NCBI GenBank assembly: GCA_963701735.1 | Contig: CAVPBI010000023.1 | Location: 124,001-188,000, forward strand | Direction of reading: 5' to 3' | From: CAWABB01 sp963701735 | Lineage (GTDB): Bacteria > Bacteroidota > Ignavibacteria > UBA10030 > UBA6906 | DNA length: 64,000 nucleotides | Part shown: positions 9,553-19,649 of the stretch, one piece after another | How the letters are laid out: the number at the start of each line of letters is the position of its first letter | Position numbering within the stretch: the stretch's first letter is position 1 | The notes under the pieces: generated by a model | What the model was told of the DNA's origin: nothing | The model's input: the letters and a program-made list of their open reading frames with translations, nothing else | The model's database searches: none | Program-made: the position numbers and the translations under genes

Positions 9553-12019
9553 ATGCTAGGCTTTGCCCTCATCCTCGCCGCAGGCGCGTTCCTCCTCCTC
9601 GTTCTCATCACCAAAGCGTACAGCGTCGAGACTAAACTTCGACAGCTGGAGGAACGGCTCGGCATGCTCGAGCGGGAGCAGCGGGAGATGGAGGCGTCAC
9701 GCAGGCAAGTCGTCACTTCCCCGCCAACGGTGGCAATCGCACGAGCCACCCCGACAGCTGGTCTGCCGCCAGAGCCACCCTCCAGCCCGCTCCCGGCTGC
9801 CACGGCAGGACCTGGTCCGGCAACTCCTGCTCCGGCAACACCGGCACTGGCACGAGCGACCCCGAAGGCACCTGCCCCGGAATTCGGACTCCCCCCTCTC
9901 ACAGACCAGCGTCCGATCTCTGCGCCTCCCAGGCCAGAGCCTGTTCCAGAGCCCACCTCGCGCACCCGCGAGGAATGGGAGGCTCTGATCGGGGGGAAAC
10001 TCCTGAACCGTATTGGAGCCCTCGCTCTCATCATCGGGGTTGGATTCTTCCTGAAGCACGCCATCGACAACGAATGGATCAACGAAGTCACACGGGTGTT
10101 GATGGGCGCGGCGGTCGGACTCGCCTGCCTCTTCGGAGCGGACCGCGCGCGCACAAAGGGGTACCAGATCTTCTCGCAGGGGCTGGTAGGAGCAGGGCTC
10201 GCAATCCTGTACCTGTCGGTCTACGCCTCCTTCAACTTCTACCAGTTGGTGCCCTTGCCGGTTGCGTTCGGGTTGATGGGAGTCGTCACGGTGATCGCAT
10301 TCCTCGAGGCGTTCCGGAACGACTCTCTGGCGGTTTCGATTCTGGCATGCATGGGCGGGCTACTGACACCGGTGATGCTCAGCACCCCGGAGCCGAACGA
10401 GGTCGGCCTCTTCGCCTACCTCCTCGCCCTCAATCTGGGGGTGGTGCTCATCATTGTTTCGAAAGTCGTCATGGGTGGCACTCGAGCCTCTGGCGCTCGC
10501 CGGGACGTATGCTCTCTACTTCTCCTGGCACAGTTCGTACTACACGACTGAACACACACTTGCGGCGCTGATATTCCTGGCATTGTTCTGGGCGCTCTAC
10601 CACGGCCCCGACCTGTTCAGGGTGGTCACCGCCCAACCGCTTCTCGAGGACTTTCACCGGCTCATCGCATGGTTCCACGCCGCGCTCTCTTTCGGGGCCC
10701 TGTACGGGATCTGCATCCCGCACGGCGACTCCCGGACGGCTTTGGCAGCAACGATTGCAGCACTGTTGTATATCGCTTCTGCGCTCTTTGTTGTGCGGCG
10801 CCGATCAGACGCCCACGGGGCGGTCATACAATACGCACTCGCAGGATCCACGTTTCTCGCCTGGGCCGTCGCACTCGGGTTTGAGAGATTCACCATCGTG
10901 TATCTGTGGACACTCGAGGCATTCGCACTCGTGTGGTTGGGGACGAGCTATCGGCGGCGCTTTCTCTGGATCGCCGGCCTCGTGCTCTTCAGCCTTGCCG
11001 GGCTGACGTTATTGAGTTGTGACGGATCACTCTACACGATGTCGTTCGAGAGCTACCTGCCGATATTGAACCTGCGCGCCCTGGCGTATGTCCTTCTCGC
11101 CGCGGCGGTCTGCGCTTCTGCGTATCTCATCCGCAGGGCAACCCCCGATGAACCGGCGCTCCCGGCAAACGCGCTCCATGCTTGCTGGATTCTCCTTTTG
11201 TTCATCCTGCTCACGGTCGAGACAAACGATGTGTTCCGTTCGTGGATGGTCGACGCGGGCGATCAAGACACGACGACCCTTGGCTTTGCCCGCTTCATGG
11301 CGATGGCCATGGTCTGGTCACTGTACGGACTTATCCTGGTCTGGCTGACGCGGCGCGTCGAGATTCCTCCTGTCGTGTTTGCCGGCATTGCAGTGACGTT
11401 TGCTGCGGCATGCCTCGTCGGCATCCGGGGAATCGCGTTTGAGTCTCTGGCGGCATTCACGCCCGTCTTCAACGCCAGAGTCTGTGCTCTCCTGTGTGTC
11501 GCAGCAGTGATGTTTCTGGAGAGCCGTTTGCTGAGCGTCACCACGGTGCGTTCCACATGGATCCCGGAGTCTCGCGAGGCGATACTGATTCTCGGTGTCG
11601 CGTTGCTCCTCGTCCTGTTGACGGGAGAAACCAGGGACGTGTTCGAGAAGGCCATGCTTTCCCTTCCGGGCACCCCAGTCGAGGAAGGCTTTGGGGGGGT
11701 CACCCGGGCGGCGAAGCTCGAGGAAGCATCGCGCCTGGAAAACCTCAAGCAGCTCTCCCTGTCCGGCGTCTGGCTTCTGTTTTCCATCGCGGTGATGGCC
11801 TACGGCATCTGGCGCCGAACCCGAGCCCTGCGGCTGCTGGCGATGGTGCTGTTTGGCATCACGATCCTGAAGATCTTCATCTACGATCTGTCGTTCCTCG
11901 ACACCCTCTACCGGATCTTTTCGTTCATCGGTCTTGGCTTGATTCTCCTCGGCGTGTCGTACCTGTACCAGCGGTACCGGGCGATCATCGTGGGGCCGAC
12001 CGAGTCGGAATCGACCTAG
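9553..12019 (+). CDS. DUF2339 polytopic membrane protein (frameshifted)
   Basis: About 820 residues after joining two frames that switch near base 10470. The N-terminus has one hydrophobic segment, a short coiled coil (ETKLRQLEERLGMLEREQREME), then a long Pro/Ala linker. The family core follows: EEWEALIGGKLLNRIGALALIIGVGFFLKHA, shortened here to LNRIGALALIIGVGFFL. The rest is a run of more than 20 membrane helices. An ideal GGAGG lies six bases before the ATG. DUF2339 proteins are widespread inner-membrane proteins of unknown function. It stands alone between the kinase gene and a small membrane protein. Confidence 0.88.
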
Positions 12020-12211
12020 CTGAGCAGGTGACCGCGAAGACCTCGTGCAATGCCGATATTGCCGTACAGCGCGACAGTGCAGTGGTTCATGAAAGGATTG
12101 TCATCCTCCTGTCATCTGAATGCCACCCGATAGCTGTACGATGAAACAGATGAAGTGTTCGGTGTGGTCATGCTCGTCATCGCCATGAAAATGATCTTCT
12201 CGTGACCGGGT

Positions 12212-12240
12212 TTGATTCTGCTTCTGACCCTTCCTATCTT
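12212..12240 (+). promoter_or_regulatory. Promoter for the small membrane protein at 12282
   Basis: TTGATT, 17 bases, TATCTT, with the predicted transcript start about 35 bases before the ATG. The 260 bases between 12019 and 12282 hold no gene that I can support. Confidence 0.45.
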
Positions 12241-12281
12241 CACGTCGCGATTAGGGCTGCACCACAAGAGACGAGCCACTC

Positions 12282-12632
12282 ATGTATGAGCACCACTCAC
12301 ATCCGCTTCTGCCCCCGAAGATTTTTCTGCGTCGACTGTTGGGGCATTTCACCCTCGCAGCCGCAGTCCTTCTTGTTTCACTCGGCATCGGCGTTGCCGG
12401 ATACCACTGGACGGAAAGGTTCTCGCTCCTGGACTCCCTGTTGAACGCTTCCATGATTCTCGGAGGGATGGGACCCGTCGATACATTGCGAACCGATGCA
12501 GGGAAGGTGTTCGCCTCCTGCTACTCGCTCTTTTCGGGCGTGATTTTTCTCGCGTCGGTCGGCATCATCATCGCCCCAATCGCGCATCGCATCATGCACA
12601 GGCTTCATCTTTCTGCGGATGCCCGAGGGTAG
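12282..12632 (+). CDS. Small two-helix membrane protein with channel-like layout
   Basis: 116 residues. Two membrane helices (about 20-40 and 82-103) flank a short re-entrant-looking segment, LLNASMILGGMGPVD. This M1-pore-M2 order is like a two-helix ion channel, but the potassium filter TVGYG is absent. The C-terminus is basic and histidine-rich (APIAHRIMHRLHL). I recall similar small proteins with the same ASMILGGMGPVD core in other bacteria, without a known function. It has its own promoter (12212-12240). Calling it a channel would go beyond the sequence. Confidence 0.75.
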   Translation: MYEHHSHPLLPPKIFLRRLLGHFTLAAAVLLVSLGIGVAGYHWTERFSLLDSLLNASMILGGMGPVDTLRTDAGKVFASCYSLFSGVIFLASVGIIIAPIAHRIMHRLHLSADARG

Positions 12633-12674
12633 GAAATCACACATCCCGGTTGCGTCTGCGGGGGAACCCGGAAA

Positions 12675-12725
12675 GGACAGACCTTGTTCTGAGAATCACT
12701 GCGGACAGCCCTTGTTCTGAGGAAT
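12675..12725 (+). repeat. Imperfect tandem repeat of the msrB leader
   Basis: GGACAGACCTTGTTCTGAGAAT (positions 12675-12696) recurs 28 bases on as a 23-base copy (12703-12725) that ends exactly at the msrB start codon. The copies differ by one substitution and one added G. The second copy supplies the GAGGAAT ribosome-binding site. Confidence 0.6.
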
Positions 12726-13322
12726 ATGCTTACAACTGTGAAACTGGGTGCGCAGCTGCGCACACTCGTCCCGGCCCTCCTGATCGTTGTGGCAGCGTGT
12801 CGGGGAACCGGTCAGGACAGCCGGTCTGGCGCGGGCAGTGCCCTGCCTGCGTCACAACAGGAGAAGAAGACCGAGATGAGCTGGAAGGATGTTCTGAATT
12901 ACGCCGCGAACGGCAGCCCGACTCCCGACCGAAGGGTCGAGAAATCAGCCGATGAATGGAAAAGACTGCTCACGCGCGAGCAATATGCAATCGCACGGGG
13001 AAAGGGAACCGAACGGGCACACACGGGTGAATACTGCAGCTCCCATGAGCCCGGGGTCTACGCGTGCGTCTGCTGCAAAACCGTGTTGTTTGACTCGCGT
13101 CAGAAGTTCGAATCGGGCACCGGATGGCCAAGCTTTTCCACGCCAGCCGCTCCGAATGTCATCTCCTACGCGGAAGACAACTCCTACGGCATGGAGCGTA
13201 TCGAGGTCCTTTGCAGCGTCTGCGACGCCCATCTGGGGCATGTTTTCCCCGACGGGCCCGGGGAGACCGGTCTGCGATACTGCGTCAATTCCGCCTCCCT
13301 CGTACGTGTCAAACCCGAGTGA
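12726..13322 (+). CDS. msrB: Peptide-methionine (R)-S-oxide reductase, lipoprotein form
   Basis: 198 residues. It reduces methionine R-sulfoxide in damaged proteins. A signal peptide with lipobox VAAC (Cys25) predicts a lipoprotein, so it would act in the periplasm. The MsrB domain covers about residues 50-195 with the two zinc CxxC pairs (CVCC and CSVC), GTGWPSF, and the catalytic cysteine in RYCVNSASL. The cytoplasmic form usually lacks the leader. Electrons must come from a periplasmic thiol donor, none of which is encoded nearby. GAGGAAT precedes the ATG. Confidence 0.93.
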   Translation: MLTTVKLGAQLRTLVPALLIVVAACRGTGQDSRSGAGSALPASQQEKKTEMSWKDVLNYAANGSPTPDRRVEKSADEWKRLLTREQYAIARGKGTERAHTGEYCSSHEPGVYACVCCKTVLFDSRQKFESGTGWPSFSTPAAPNVISYAEDNSYGMERIEVLCSVCDAHLGHVFPDGPGETGLRYCVNSASLVRVKPE

Positions 13323-13328
13323 TTCCAC

Positions 13329-13347
13329 AGGGGCATCGATTGCCCCT
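13329..13347 (+). terminator. Hairpin just after msrB
   Basis: AGGGGCA-TCGAT-TGCCCCT, a perfect seven-base stem, starts seven bases after the msrB stop. It has no T-run, so it may be a weak or factor-dependent terminator. Confidence 0.4.
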
Positions 13348-13625
13348 CACCTCTGAGTCCACATCTCCCGCGGTCGGCAGATAGCCTTCTACCACGTTTT
13401 TATGCCCACAGATGGGTGTCTTGTGCGTATGATCACAGGAGCACCACCCCAGAATCCTTCAATGAACGCCATTTTCGACGATTTCCCGGCCGATTCGTTC
13501 GGCCGTCACATCTGGAAGGCTTTCCGTTTGACCTCAGTCACATCGTTCGGCTGGCGTTCAGGTTATATTGCATACAGGGATTTGAGGATATTACTGACTC
13601 GTCTGTCAAGCTTGGAGAAACGGCA

Positions 13626-13706
13626 ATGAAGCGGAACCTGATACTCCTCGTGATCATCGGCTGGATGGCCCTGACCCTGATCTATCACGCGGCGGCCGCT
13701 CTCTAG
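13626..13706 (+). CDS. Possible 26-residue membrane peptide
   Basis: MKRNLILLVIIGWMALTLIY is followed by HAAAAL and a stop: one basic N-terminus and a single membrane helix. GGAG lies eight bases before the ATG and a clear terminator hairpin follows 27 bases after the stop. The upstream stretch 13323-13625 holds no other gene; a TATATT at about 13564 could be its -10. Peptides of this size are easily produced by chance, so the call rests on the ribosome-binding site and terminator. Confidence 0.4.
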   Translation: MKRNLILLVIIGWMALTLIYHAAAAL

Positions 13707-13732
13707 GATCCACAGCCAGAAAGCCTTTGACT

Positions 13733-13756
13733 CTCCTGCCCGGCAGGAGTATCTTT
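13733..13756 (+). terminator. Rho-independent terminator after the small peptide gene
   Basis: CTCCTGCC-C-GGCAGGAG (eight-base arms, tight loop that opens to three bases) is followed by TATCTTT. Confidence 0.55.
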
Positions 13757-13853
13757 CCTTCCGAACTTCCTTCCGGGGGTTGCGGCAAGCGCCGCCCCCC
13801 GGACGCCCCACATGCTGCTTCACTCATCCATTCACCGACCTCCGATCTCCGCC

Positions 13854-15077
13854 ATGAAATGGACATGTCTTGCCCTGATGCTGCTCTTCGTTCTCCCCGC
13901 CGCTGCACAGCAGAGTCGAACCGATCGCGGCATCTTCGTCGCACCGAAGAACGAGTTTTATGACACGTTGAAAGCGGGTTCGGCCAGCTTCAAGAAGAAA
14001 TCCGAAGCCCCTCCGGCCAGAACATTTCTCGTAGAATTCGCCGCAATCAAGGGTCCATCGTCCGCCTCCGAGTTCACCTCGGTGTGGCACACGCCGCCGG
14101 TGAGCCAGGGCATCTCCGGCATGTGCTGGTGTTTCTCCGCAACCTCCTTCTACGAATCCGAAATCCACAGGCTGTCGGGACAGAGCATCAAGCTGTCGGA
14201 ACTCTATACCGTGTACTGGGAGTATGTCGAGAAGGCGCGGGAGTACGTGCGTACCCGCGGAGCATCGGCGTTCGCACAGGGTTCGGAAGCCAATGCCGTG
14301 CCGAGGATCTGGAAGAAGTACGGCATCGTCCCGGCCGACGCGTACACCGGCCTCCTCCCCGGCCAGCGCTTCCACGACCACGACGCGATGTTCGAGATGA
14401 TGGCGGCCCATCTCCGGTCAGTCACGGCGACACATGCCTGGGACGAAGAGGCCGTGGTCCGCGTGATCACATCCATCATGAACTCCTCGATCGGAACGCC
14501 GCCAACGCGGGTGACCGTCGATGGCAAGTCCATGACGCCCCAGGAGTACCTCTCCAGGGTCGTGAAGCTGAATCTGGACGACTACGTCGAAATCATGTCG
14601 CTGATGCAGGTACCGTACAATACGATGGCCGAGCTCCCGGTGCCGGACAACTGGTGGCACAGCAAGGAGTACTATAACGTGCCGCTGCCCACGTTCACGA
14701 GTATCGTCCGTGAGGCGATTCGCAAGGGGATGTCTCTGGCTATCGGGGGTGACACCTCAGAGCCGGGGTACGAGGGGCACGCGGGGATCGCTGTCGTGCC
14801 GAGTTTCGACATCCCCTCGAATGCGATCGAGGAGAATGCGCGCCAGCACCGGTTCAGCAACGGAACGACCGGGGACGATCACGGTATCCATCTCATCGGA
14901 TATCTCGAGCGGGACGGACACGACTGGTACCTGATCAAGGATTCGGGGTCCGGCTCACGCAACAACTCGCACCACGGCTACTACTTCTATCACGACGACT
15001 ACGTGAAGCTGAAGATGCTCGGCTACACGGTGCACAAGGACGCCGTGCGGGCGGTCGTGCCTGACTTCGGGAAGTAG
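13854..15077 (+). CDS. Secreted C1-family (bleomycin hydrolase-like) cysteine peptidase
   Basis: 407 residues with a signal peptide (MKWTCLALMLLFVLPAAAQQ, cleavage after AAA); the in-frame codons upstream are unlikely to be used because the signal peptide begins here. The papain-type active site is QGISGMCWCFS: oxyanion Gln85 and catalytic Cys91. The catalytic His is in DDHGIHLIGY. The third active-site position reads LIKDSGSGSR where papain-like enzymes normally have N-S-W, so the Asn appears to be Asp. The overall spacing with a long insert fits the C1B (PepC/bleomycin hydrolase) branch, which normally acts in the cytoplasm; this one is exported. Confidence 0.85.
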   Translation: MKWTCLALMLLFVLPAAAQQSRTDRGIFVAPKNEFYDTLKAGSASFKKKSEAPPARTFLVEFAAIKGPSSASEFTSVWHTPPVSQGISGMCWCFSATSFYESEIHRLSGQSIKLSELYTVYWEYVEKAREYVRTRGASAFAQGSEANAVPRIWKKYGIVPADAYTGLLPGQRFHDHDAMFEMMAAHLRSVTATHAWDEEAVVRVITSIMNSSIGTPPTRVTVDGKSMTPQEYLSRVVKLNLDDYVEIMSLMQVPYNTMAELPVPDNWWHSKEYYNVPLPTFTSIVREAIRKGMSLAIGGDTSEPGYEGHAGIAVVPSFDIPSNAIEENARQHRFSNGTTGDDHGIHLIGYLERDGHDWYLIKDSGSGSRNNSHHGYYFYHDDYVKLKMLGYTVHKDAVRAVVPDFGK

Positions 15078-15101
15078 CGGGGGAAGCGCCGTCTCGCTGC
15101 C

Positions 15102-15129
15102 TTGCGCTTTCTCCCCATTCTGCTATATT
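15102..15129 (+). promoter_or_regulatory. Promoter for the kinase/propeller gene
   Basis: TTGCGC, 16 bases, TATATT, leaving a leader of about 110 bases before the ATG at 15246. Confidence 0.4.
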
Positions 15130-15245
15130 TACCCGGCTTCTGTTCTTTTCAACAGCGCAACCAGCGGACACACTGCTTCGTGCCGGCACACCGACGGGCA
15201 CGGACATCTGTCTCCGGGTCACGTACTTCGTGAAGGGCGGTTCTG

Positions 15246-17948
15246 ATGGTCGGCAAACAGGTACTTCACTACAGTATCATCGAAGAAGTGGGCCGGGGCG
15301 GCATGGGCATCGTGTACAAGGCCCGCGATACGCGCCTTGATCGCGACGTTGCCCTGAAGTTCCTCCCTCCACACCTCTCCGCCTCCTCGCAGGACAAGGC
15401 CCGCTTCATCCAGGAAGCGAAGGCCGCCGCCATTCTTGACCATCCAAATATCTGCACTGTCTACTCCATCGAAGAGTTCGAAGGCCAGCTCTTCATCGTG
15501 ATGCAGCTTATCGATGGGCAGCTCCTGCGGGACAGAATCAGCGGGCTCTCGGAAAAGCAGGCAATCGACATTGGCATCCAGATCGCCGAAGGACTCTCCG
15601 CCGCCCACGAGCGAGGGATCGTGCACCGCGACATCAAGCCCGAGAACATCATGGTCCGGAGGGACGGAATCGTCCAGATCATGGATTTCGGGCTGGCCAA
15701 GCTGAAGGGCGTTTCGCGGCTCACCAAAGAAGGGAGCACCGTCGGAACCGCCGGCTACATGTCCCCGGAACAGGTCCAGGGGCTGGATGCCGACCATCGC
15801 TCGGACATCTTCTCGCTCGGGGTGCTGCTGTACGAGATGTTCACCGGCGAGCTTCCGTTCAAGGGGGTGCATGAGACTGCCGTGGCGTACGAGATTGTGA
15901 ACGTCGACGCGCCACCCATGGCCTCCGCCCGGCCCGGCATCAATCCCGCTCTCGACGCTATCATCCTCGAGTGTCTGGAGAAGGACCCGAGAGAGCGCAC
16001 GCAGTCCGCGAGCCAGATCGCCGTCGACCTGAAGCGCTACAAGCGGGAGTCGAGCCGGCAGCGCGCCAGCATGGTTTCGCAGGCACAGCCGATCTCCGCA
16101 CCGGATCGTTCGACGACAGCCACAAGGTCGATCGCCGCCGCAACTGCTCCGCCTGAACCGAAGCGGCGTATTCCCCAATGGGCCGCAACAGCCGCGATCG
16201 CTGTAGCCATGCTCGGGCTCGGATACACGATTTCTTTTCTGATCAACCGGAATGCCGTGCCTCCGGCGGTCGTCCGGGCTTCGATTGAAATGCCTCAAGG
16301 AGTCCGGTACTACGATGCCCTCGGAGGGCATTCGGCGATCTCACCGGACGGCTCTGCGGTCGTCTTTGTGGGCGTCGATTCGCTTTCTCAGCAGGGCCTG
16401 TGGGTTCGGCCGTTGAACTCAACCGAGGCGAGACACCTCGCAGGCACCAGCAACGCGACCTATCCCTTCTGGTCTCCGGAGGGAACATCCATCGGCTTCT
16501 TCGCCGACGGAAAGCTCAAGACGATTGATGCGAGAGGTGGTCCGGCGATCTCACTTGCCGACGCTCCGTTCGGCCGCGGCGGGACATGGAACAGGGACGG
16601 GGAAATCCTCTTTACACCAAACATCTCTGACCCCAATCTCTACGTTGTGCCTGCAACCGGGGGTGATCGCAGACAGGTCACCGCCTTCGATTCAACGCAA
16701 CGGTCGTACCCCCGCTATCCATCGTTTCTGCCGGACGGAGACCATTTCGTCTTCACCATGCTCCAGAGCGACCAGATGCGCCCCACACTCTATATCTCGT
16801 CTCTGAAGGAGATGAAGGCGACCGTCCTGGCAGAGGGTGCAGCGTACGGAATGGCTGCCTCCGGTTACCTGATGTACCTTCGCCAGGGCATTCTGATCGC
16901 CCAGCGCTTCGAGCAATCGTCGCGCACCCTTGTTGGAAGACCATTGTCGTTGCAGGACAACATCAATGCGTGGGCCCCGCGGGCGAAGGCGGACTACTCA
17001 GTTTCCGAGTCGGGAGTGTTGATCTACGCCGGCGGCAGAACAGCGCTGGCGGACGAGGCGATCTGGATAGCAGCCGATGGCAGCGAGACGACCATCACGC
17101 AGGCCTCCATCTCCACCAGGCCCGTCCTCTCGCCCGACAGGACCCGGTTCCTCTTCGACGAGACGCAGAACCAAAGGGGCAGCATCTGGATATTCGACCT
17201 CGGCAAGAAGACGAGGACCCGCATCACGTTCGACCCCGAGGTGGCACAATTCCCCTGCTGGTCAAGCGACGGATCAAGAGTCTTCTTCAACATAGAGAGC
17301 GGTGCTCGCAAAGCCATCATCGGGACCAAACCATCTGATGGTTCGGGGGTGACAGAGGTCATTACACAGGGCGAGGACAACCTCGCTGCCGGCTACTACC
17401 CGATCCAGGCTTCTCCGGACGGTCGGTACCTTCTGATTCAGGTGCTCAATGAGTCGAGAAGCCAGCTGGCCACGATCGATCTGCATGACAAGCAGCGGCC
17501 CATTCCCGTGACACTTCTCAGCATCGCCGGTGGCACCTTCCCGCGTGATCATAACAGTGTAACCTTCTCTCCTGACGGGAAATGGCTTGCGTATGAGGCG
17601 AGCGAATCCGGGACGAATGCGATATATATCTCGCCATCCGGAGGGCAACCCGGAAAATGGCAGGTCTCTCCCGAGGGCGCCATGAACCCGATGTGGACAA
17701 AAGGGAGAATCGTCTACTGGTCGACGGCGTTGAACCATAACGAGTGGGTCGAGGTCACAACCCCTGGCGGGGCCCCCATCATCAGTTCCCCGAAGCAAGT
17801 GTTCCCGAGCGGAAAGGCGCAGAACAACATGCTGTACGGCACGTCAGCGGACGGGACGAAATTCCTGGCGATGCGGCGCCTGAACTCGGGCTCGGGGAGC
17901 AGCCTGTTTGTGGTTGTGAACTGGCAGGGTTTGCTGAACGAACGGTAG
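15246..17948 (+). CDS. Serine/threonine protein kinase with C-terminal beta-propeller sensor
   Basis: 900 residues, intact. Kinase domain 1-275: GRGGMG (16-21), Lys38, HRDIKPEN with catalytic Asp129, DFG at 147-149, GYMSPEQ. A Ser/Thr/Pro-rich linker and one membrane helix (about 300-322) follow. The outer part is a TolB/WD40-like propeller with repeated SPDG-type blades (AISPDGSAVVFVG; FWSPEGTSIGFF; VLSPDRTRFLF; TFSPDGKWLAYEA). The domain order predicts a cytoplasmic kinase and a periplasmic ligand-binding propeller. It is one of three such kinases here, all with closely similar N-termini. Confidence 0.95.
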   Translation: MVGKQVLHYSIIEEVGRGGMGIVYKARDTRLDRDVALKFLPPHLSASSQDKARFIQEAKAAAILDHPNICTVYSIEEFEGQLFIVMQLIDGQLLRDRISGLSEKQAIDIGIQIAEGLSAAHERGIVHRDIKPENIMVRRDGIVQIMDFGLAKLKGVSRLTKEGSTVGTAGYMSPEQVQGLDADHRSDIFSLGVLLYEMFTGELPFKGVHETAVAYEIVNVDAPPMASARPGINPALDAIILECLEKDPRERTQSASQIAVDLKRYKRESSRQRASMVSQAQPISAPDRSTTATRSIAAATAPPEPKRRIPQWAATAAIAVAMLGLGYTISFLINRNAVPPAVVRASIEMPQGVRYYDALGGHSAISPDGSAVVFVGVDSLSQQGLWVRPLNSTEARHLAGTSNATYPFWSPEGTSIGFFADGKLKTIDARGGPAISLADAPFGRGGTWNRDGEILFTPNISDPNLYVVPATGGDRRQVTAFDSTQRSYPRYPSFLPDGDHFVFTMLQSDQMRPTLYISSLKEMKATVLAEGAAYGMAASGYLMYLRQGILIAQRFEQSSRTLVGRPLSLQDNINAWAPRAKADYSVSESGVLIYAGGRTALADEAIWIAADGSETTITQASISTRPVLSPDRTRFLFDETQNQRGSIWIFDLGKKTRTRITFDPEVAQFPCWSSDGSRVFFNIESGARKAIIGTKPSDGSGVTEVITQGEDNLAAGYYPIQASPDGRYLLIQVLNESRSQLATIDLHDKQRPIPVTLLSIAGGTFPRDHNSVTFSPDGKWLAYEASESGTNAIYISPSGGQPGKWQVSPEGAMNPMWTKGRIVYWSTALNHNEWVEVTTPGGAPIISSPKQVFPSGKAQNNMLYGTSADGTKFLAMRRLNSGSGSSLFVVVNWQGLLNER

Positions 17949-18279
17949 GACTCGCAGTCCCGGGGCCGCGACCGACGTCAAAGACTGCTCCTTCATGCGT
18001 TGATGATCCGGCACCCCGGAGCCGCAGGCGCCCCCGGCCTCCCCTGGAGCGCCAGGGGGTACCCAAACGCTTCTGACCGCGGGGGGCACAAAGAGGAGTG
18101 GTGGCGGTAACCCCATACCTCAACGCTCTCTCCGACGGCGGGCGGCACGAACGCGACATAGCCGCCTCTTCTCCCCACTGCAGCAGGCGTTGCGCTGTGC
18201 GGACCATGTCGGAAGAGTCCCGAGGAGCCAGGATTCGAACGGGTGTTCGTCTCTTTCGTACCCCTGAACCTTGCGAGGC
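17949..18279. other. Gene-free gap between converging genes
   Basis: No coding frame here has support from protein features. A perfect hairpin, CCCCTGG-AGCG-CCAGGGG (18041-18058), lies about 95 bases after the kinase stop and could end transcription from the plus strand, although no T-run follows. Confidence 0.4.
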
Positions 18280-19648
18280 CTACCTCACGAGAAGCATGGT
18301 GCGCGCCTGGGCGAACGACCCTTGAGAAAGCCGTACCACGTAGATCCCGCTCGCCGAACCGCTCCCGTCCCACGTCACCTCGTAGCTCCCCGCATCCCTG
18401 TAGCCGCTGGCAAGCACAGAGACCTGGCGGCCGAGCACATCATACACAACCAGCCGTCACATCGCCGCTGCGCGCAAGCTGGTATGTGATGTTCGTTGTC
18501 GGATTGAACGGATTCGGGAAGTTCTGCTCAAGACGAATACATGCCCGGCATGGTGGGGCTCAGCGTCGCGACTGACGTCCGTCGACCCACCGATCGCCTT
18601 CCCAATCGCCTCCATGAGCGGCTGGCTGCTTCCGATGACGTCCTGCCCGAGCGCCCAGATCATCACGCCGCCGAGCCCTCCGGTCACGGCATACTGAGCA
18701 TTTGTCGCTTACCGAGAGCGAGTCGTCGTAGCACACCGTCCGGTGAGCGGAGGGCATCGTGAGGTAGGGAACGTGGGAGGTAGAATCCCAGTGGCGTCTC
18801 CACCCTGCTGCGATGCGGTCGGGGATGACCTGGTACAATATGTCCGAGCATCCCGTGTGCGGACTGTACAGTGAATCAGCCGTGAACTCCTTCCCGTAGA
18901 ATGGGATTCCAATGACCAGCTTCGACCTGGGGATGCCCCGGGTGCCGTTGAGATACCGGACTGATTGGTCAATGGAACCATCGGAATCGAATGCCGGGGC
19001 ATAGAGAGGACAGTTATGACCCGCATGCGCCGACCATGACCCATGCGTATCATAGTTCATCACGTTGTACCAGTCCAGGTAGGGCAGCATGCCTGAATAA
19101 TCGAAATTGCCGCCGCCCCACGCCGATTGCGGGATCGCCATCGTGAGCAGCCATCCTGCGCCCTCAGCATCAAACCCTGCCCGAAGGTCTTTGACGAGGC
19201 TCAGCAGAGATCCTCGCTCGGACGAGTTGCCGGGAGTCTCCCAATCGATGTCCGCCCCGTCGAAGCCATTTGTCTTCATGTATGCGATCAGGTTCTGAAC
19301 AAACCGGGCCCGAATGACTGAATCTGCCGCCATTGGTGCGAAACCATCACTGTTCCCCCATCCGCCAAGCGCAACCAGGACCTTCCGGCCGGCCTGGTGC
19401 GCGGCGCTGATCAACTCGGGATAGAGAAGGTCGGAGTAGCCCGCAATGGAACCATCGGCCAGCGGCCAGGCGAACGCCTGATTCACGTGCGTCAGGTGCT
19501 GGAACATCACGGCAGCCGCCGGAAGGTCGTAGCGTTGCCACGAGGGGTAGTACCCGACCACCCGGGACTGAGCTGGCGCCGTCTGCGAAAGGAAACACCA
19601 CAAGAGAACCAGGAGCACATAGCGCTGCCCGCTCGATGAGCGTTTCAT
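18280..19648 (-). CDS. GH18 chitinase with T9SS-type C-terminal tail (three frameshifts)
   Basis: Secreted endo-acting chitinase. Signal peptide MKRSSSGQRYVLLVLLW up to the TAPAQ cleavage region, then a GH18 barrel: VVGYYPSWQRY, VALGGWG, and the catalytic DGADIDWE with its Glu acid. The core continues through YNVMNYDTHG, VIGIPFYGKEF and GGVMIWALGQD. After frame slips near 18700, 18535 and 18460 it ends with LEQNFPNPFNPTTNITYQL, VYDVLGRQVSVL and ARTMLLVR, the sorting tail found on FCB cell-surface proteins. AAGGAGG lies six bases before the chosen ATG. Last gene of the chitin operon; it probably works outside the cell on polymer. Confidence 0.88.
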
Positions 19649-19649
19649 G

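Noticed and set aside
18195..18245. TTCGAAT on the minus strand, resembling a tRNA T-loop
   Set aside because: The flanking bases do not pair to form a T-stem (CCTGG is not matched), and no acceptor or anticodon stem can be drawn.
18236..18249. CGAACGGGTGTTCG, an exact match to the Gram-positive LexA (SOS) box
   Set aside because: It lies between converging genes, not before any start, and no SOS gene is near. A 14-base palindrome can occur by chance in 64 kb.
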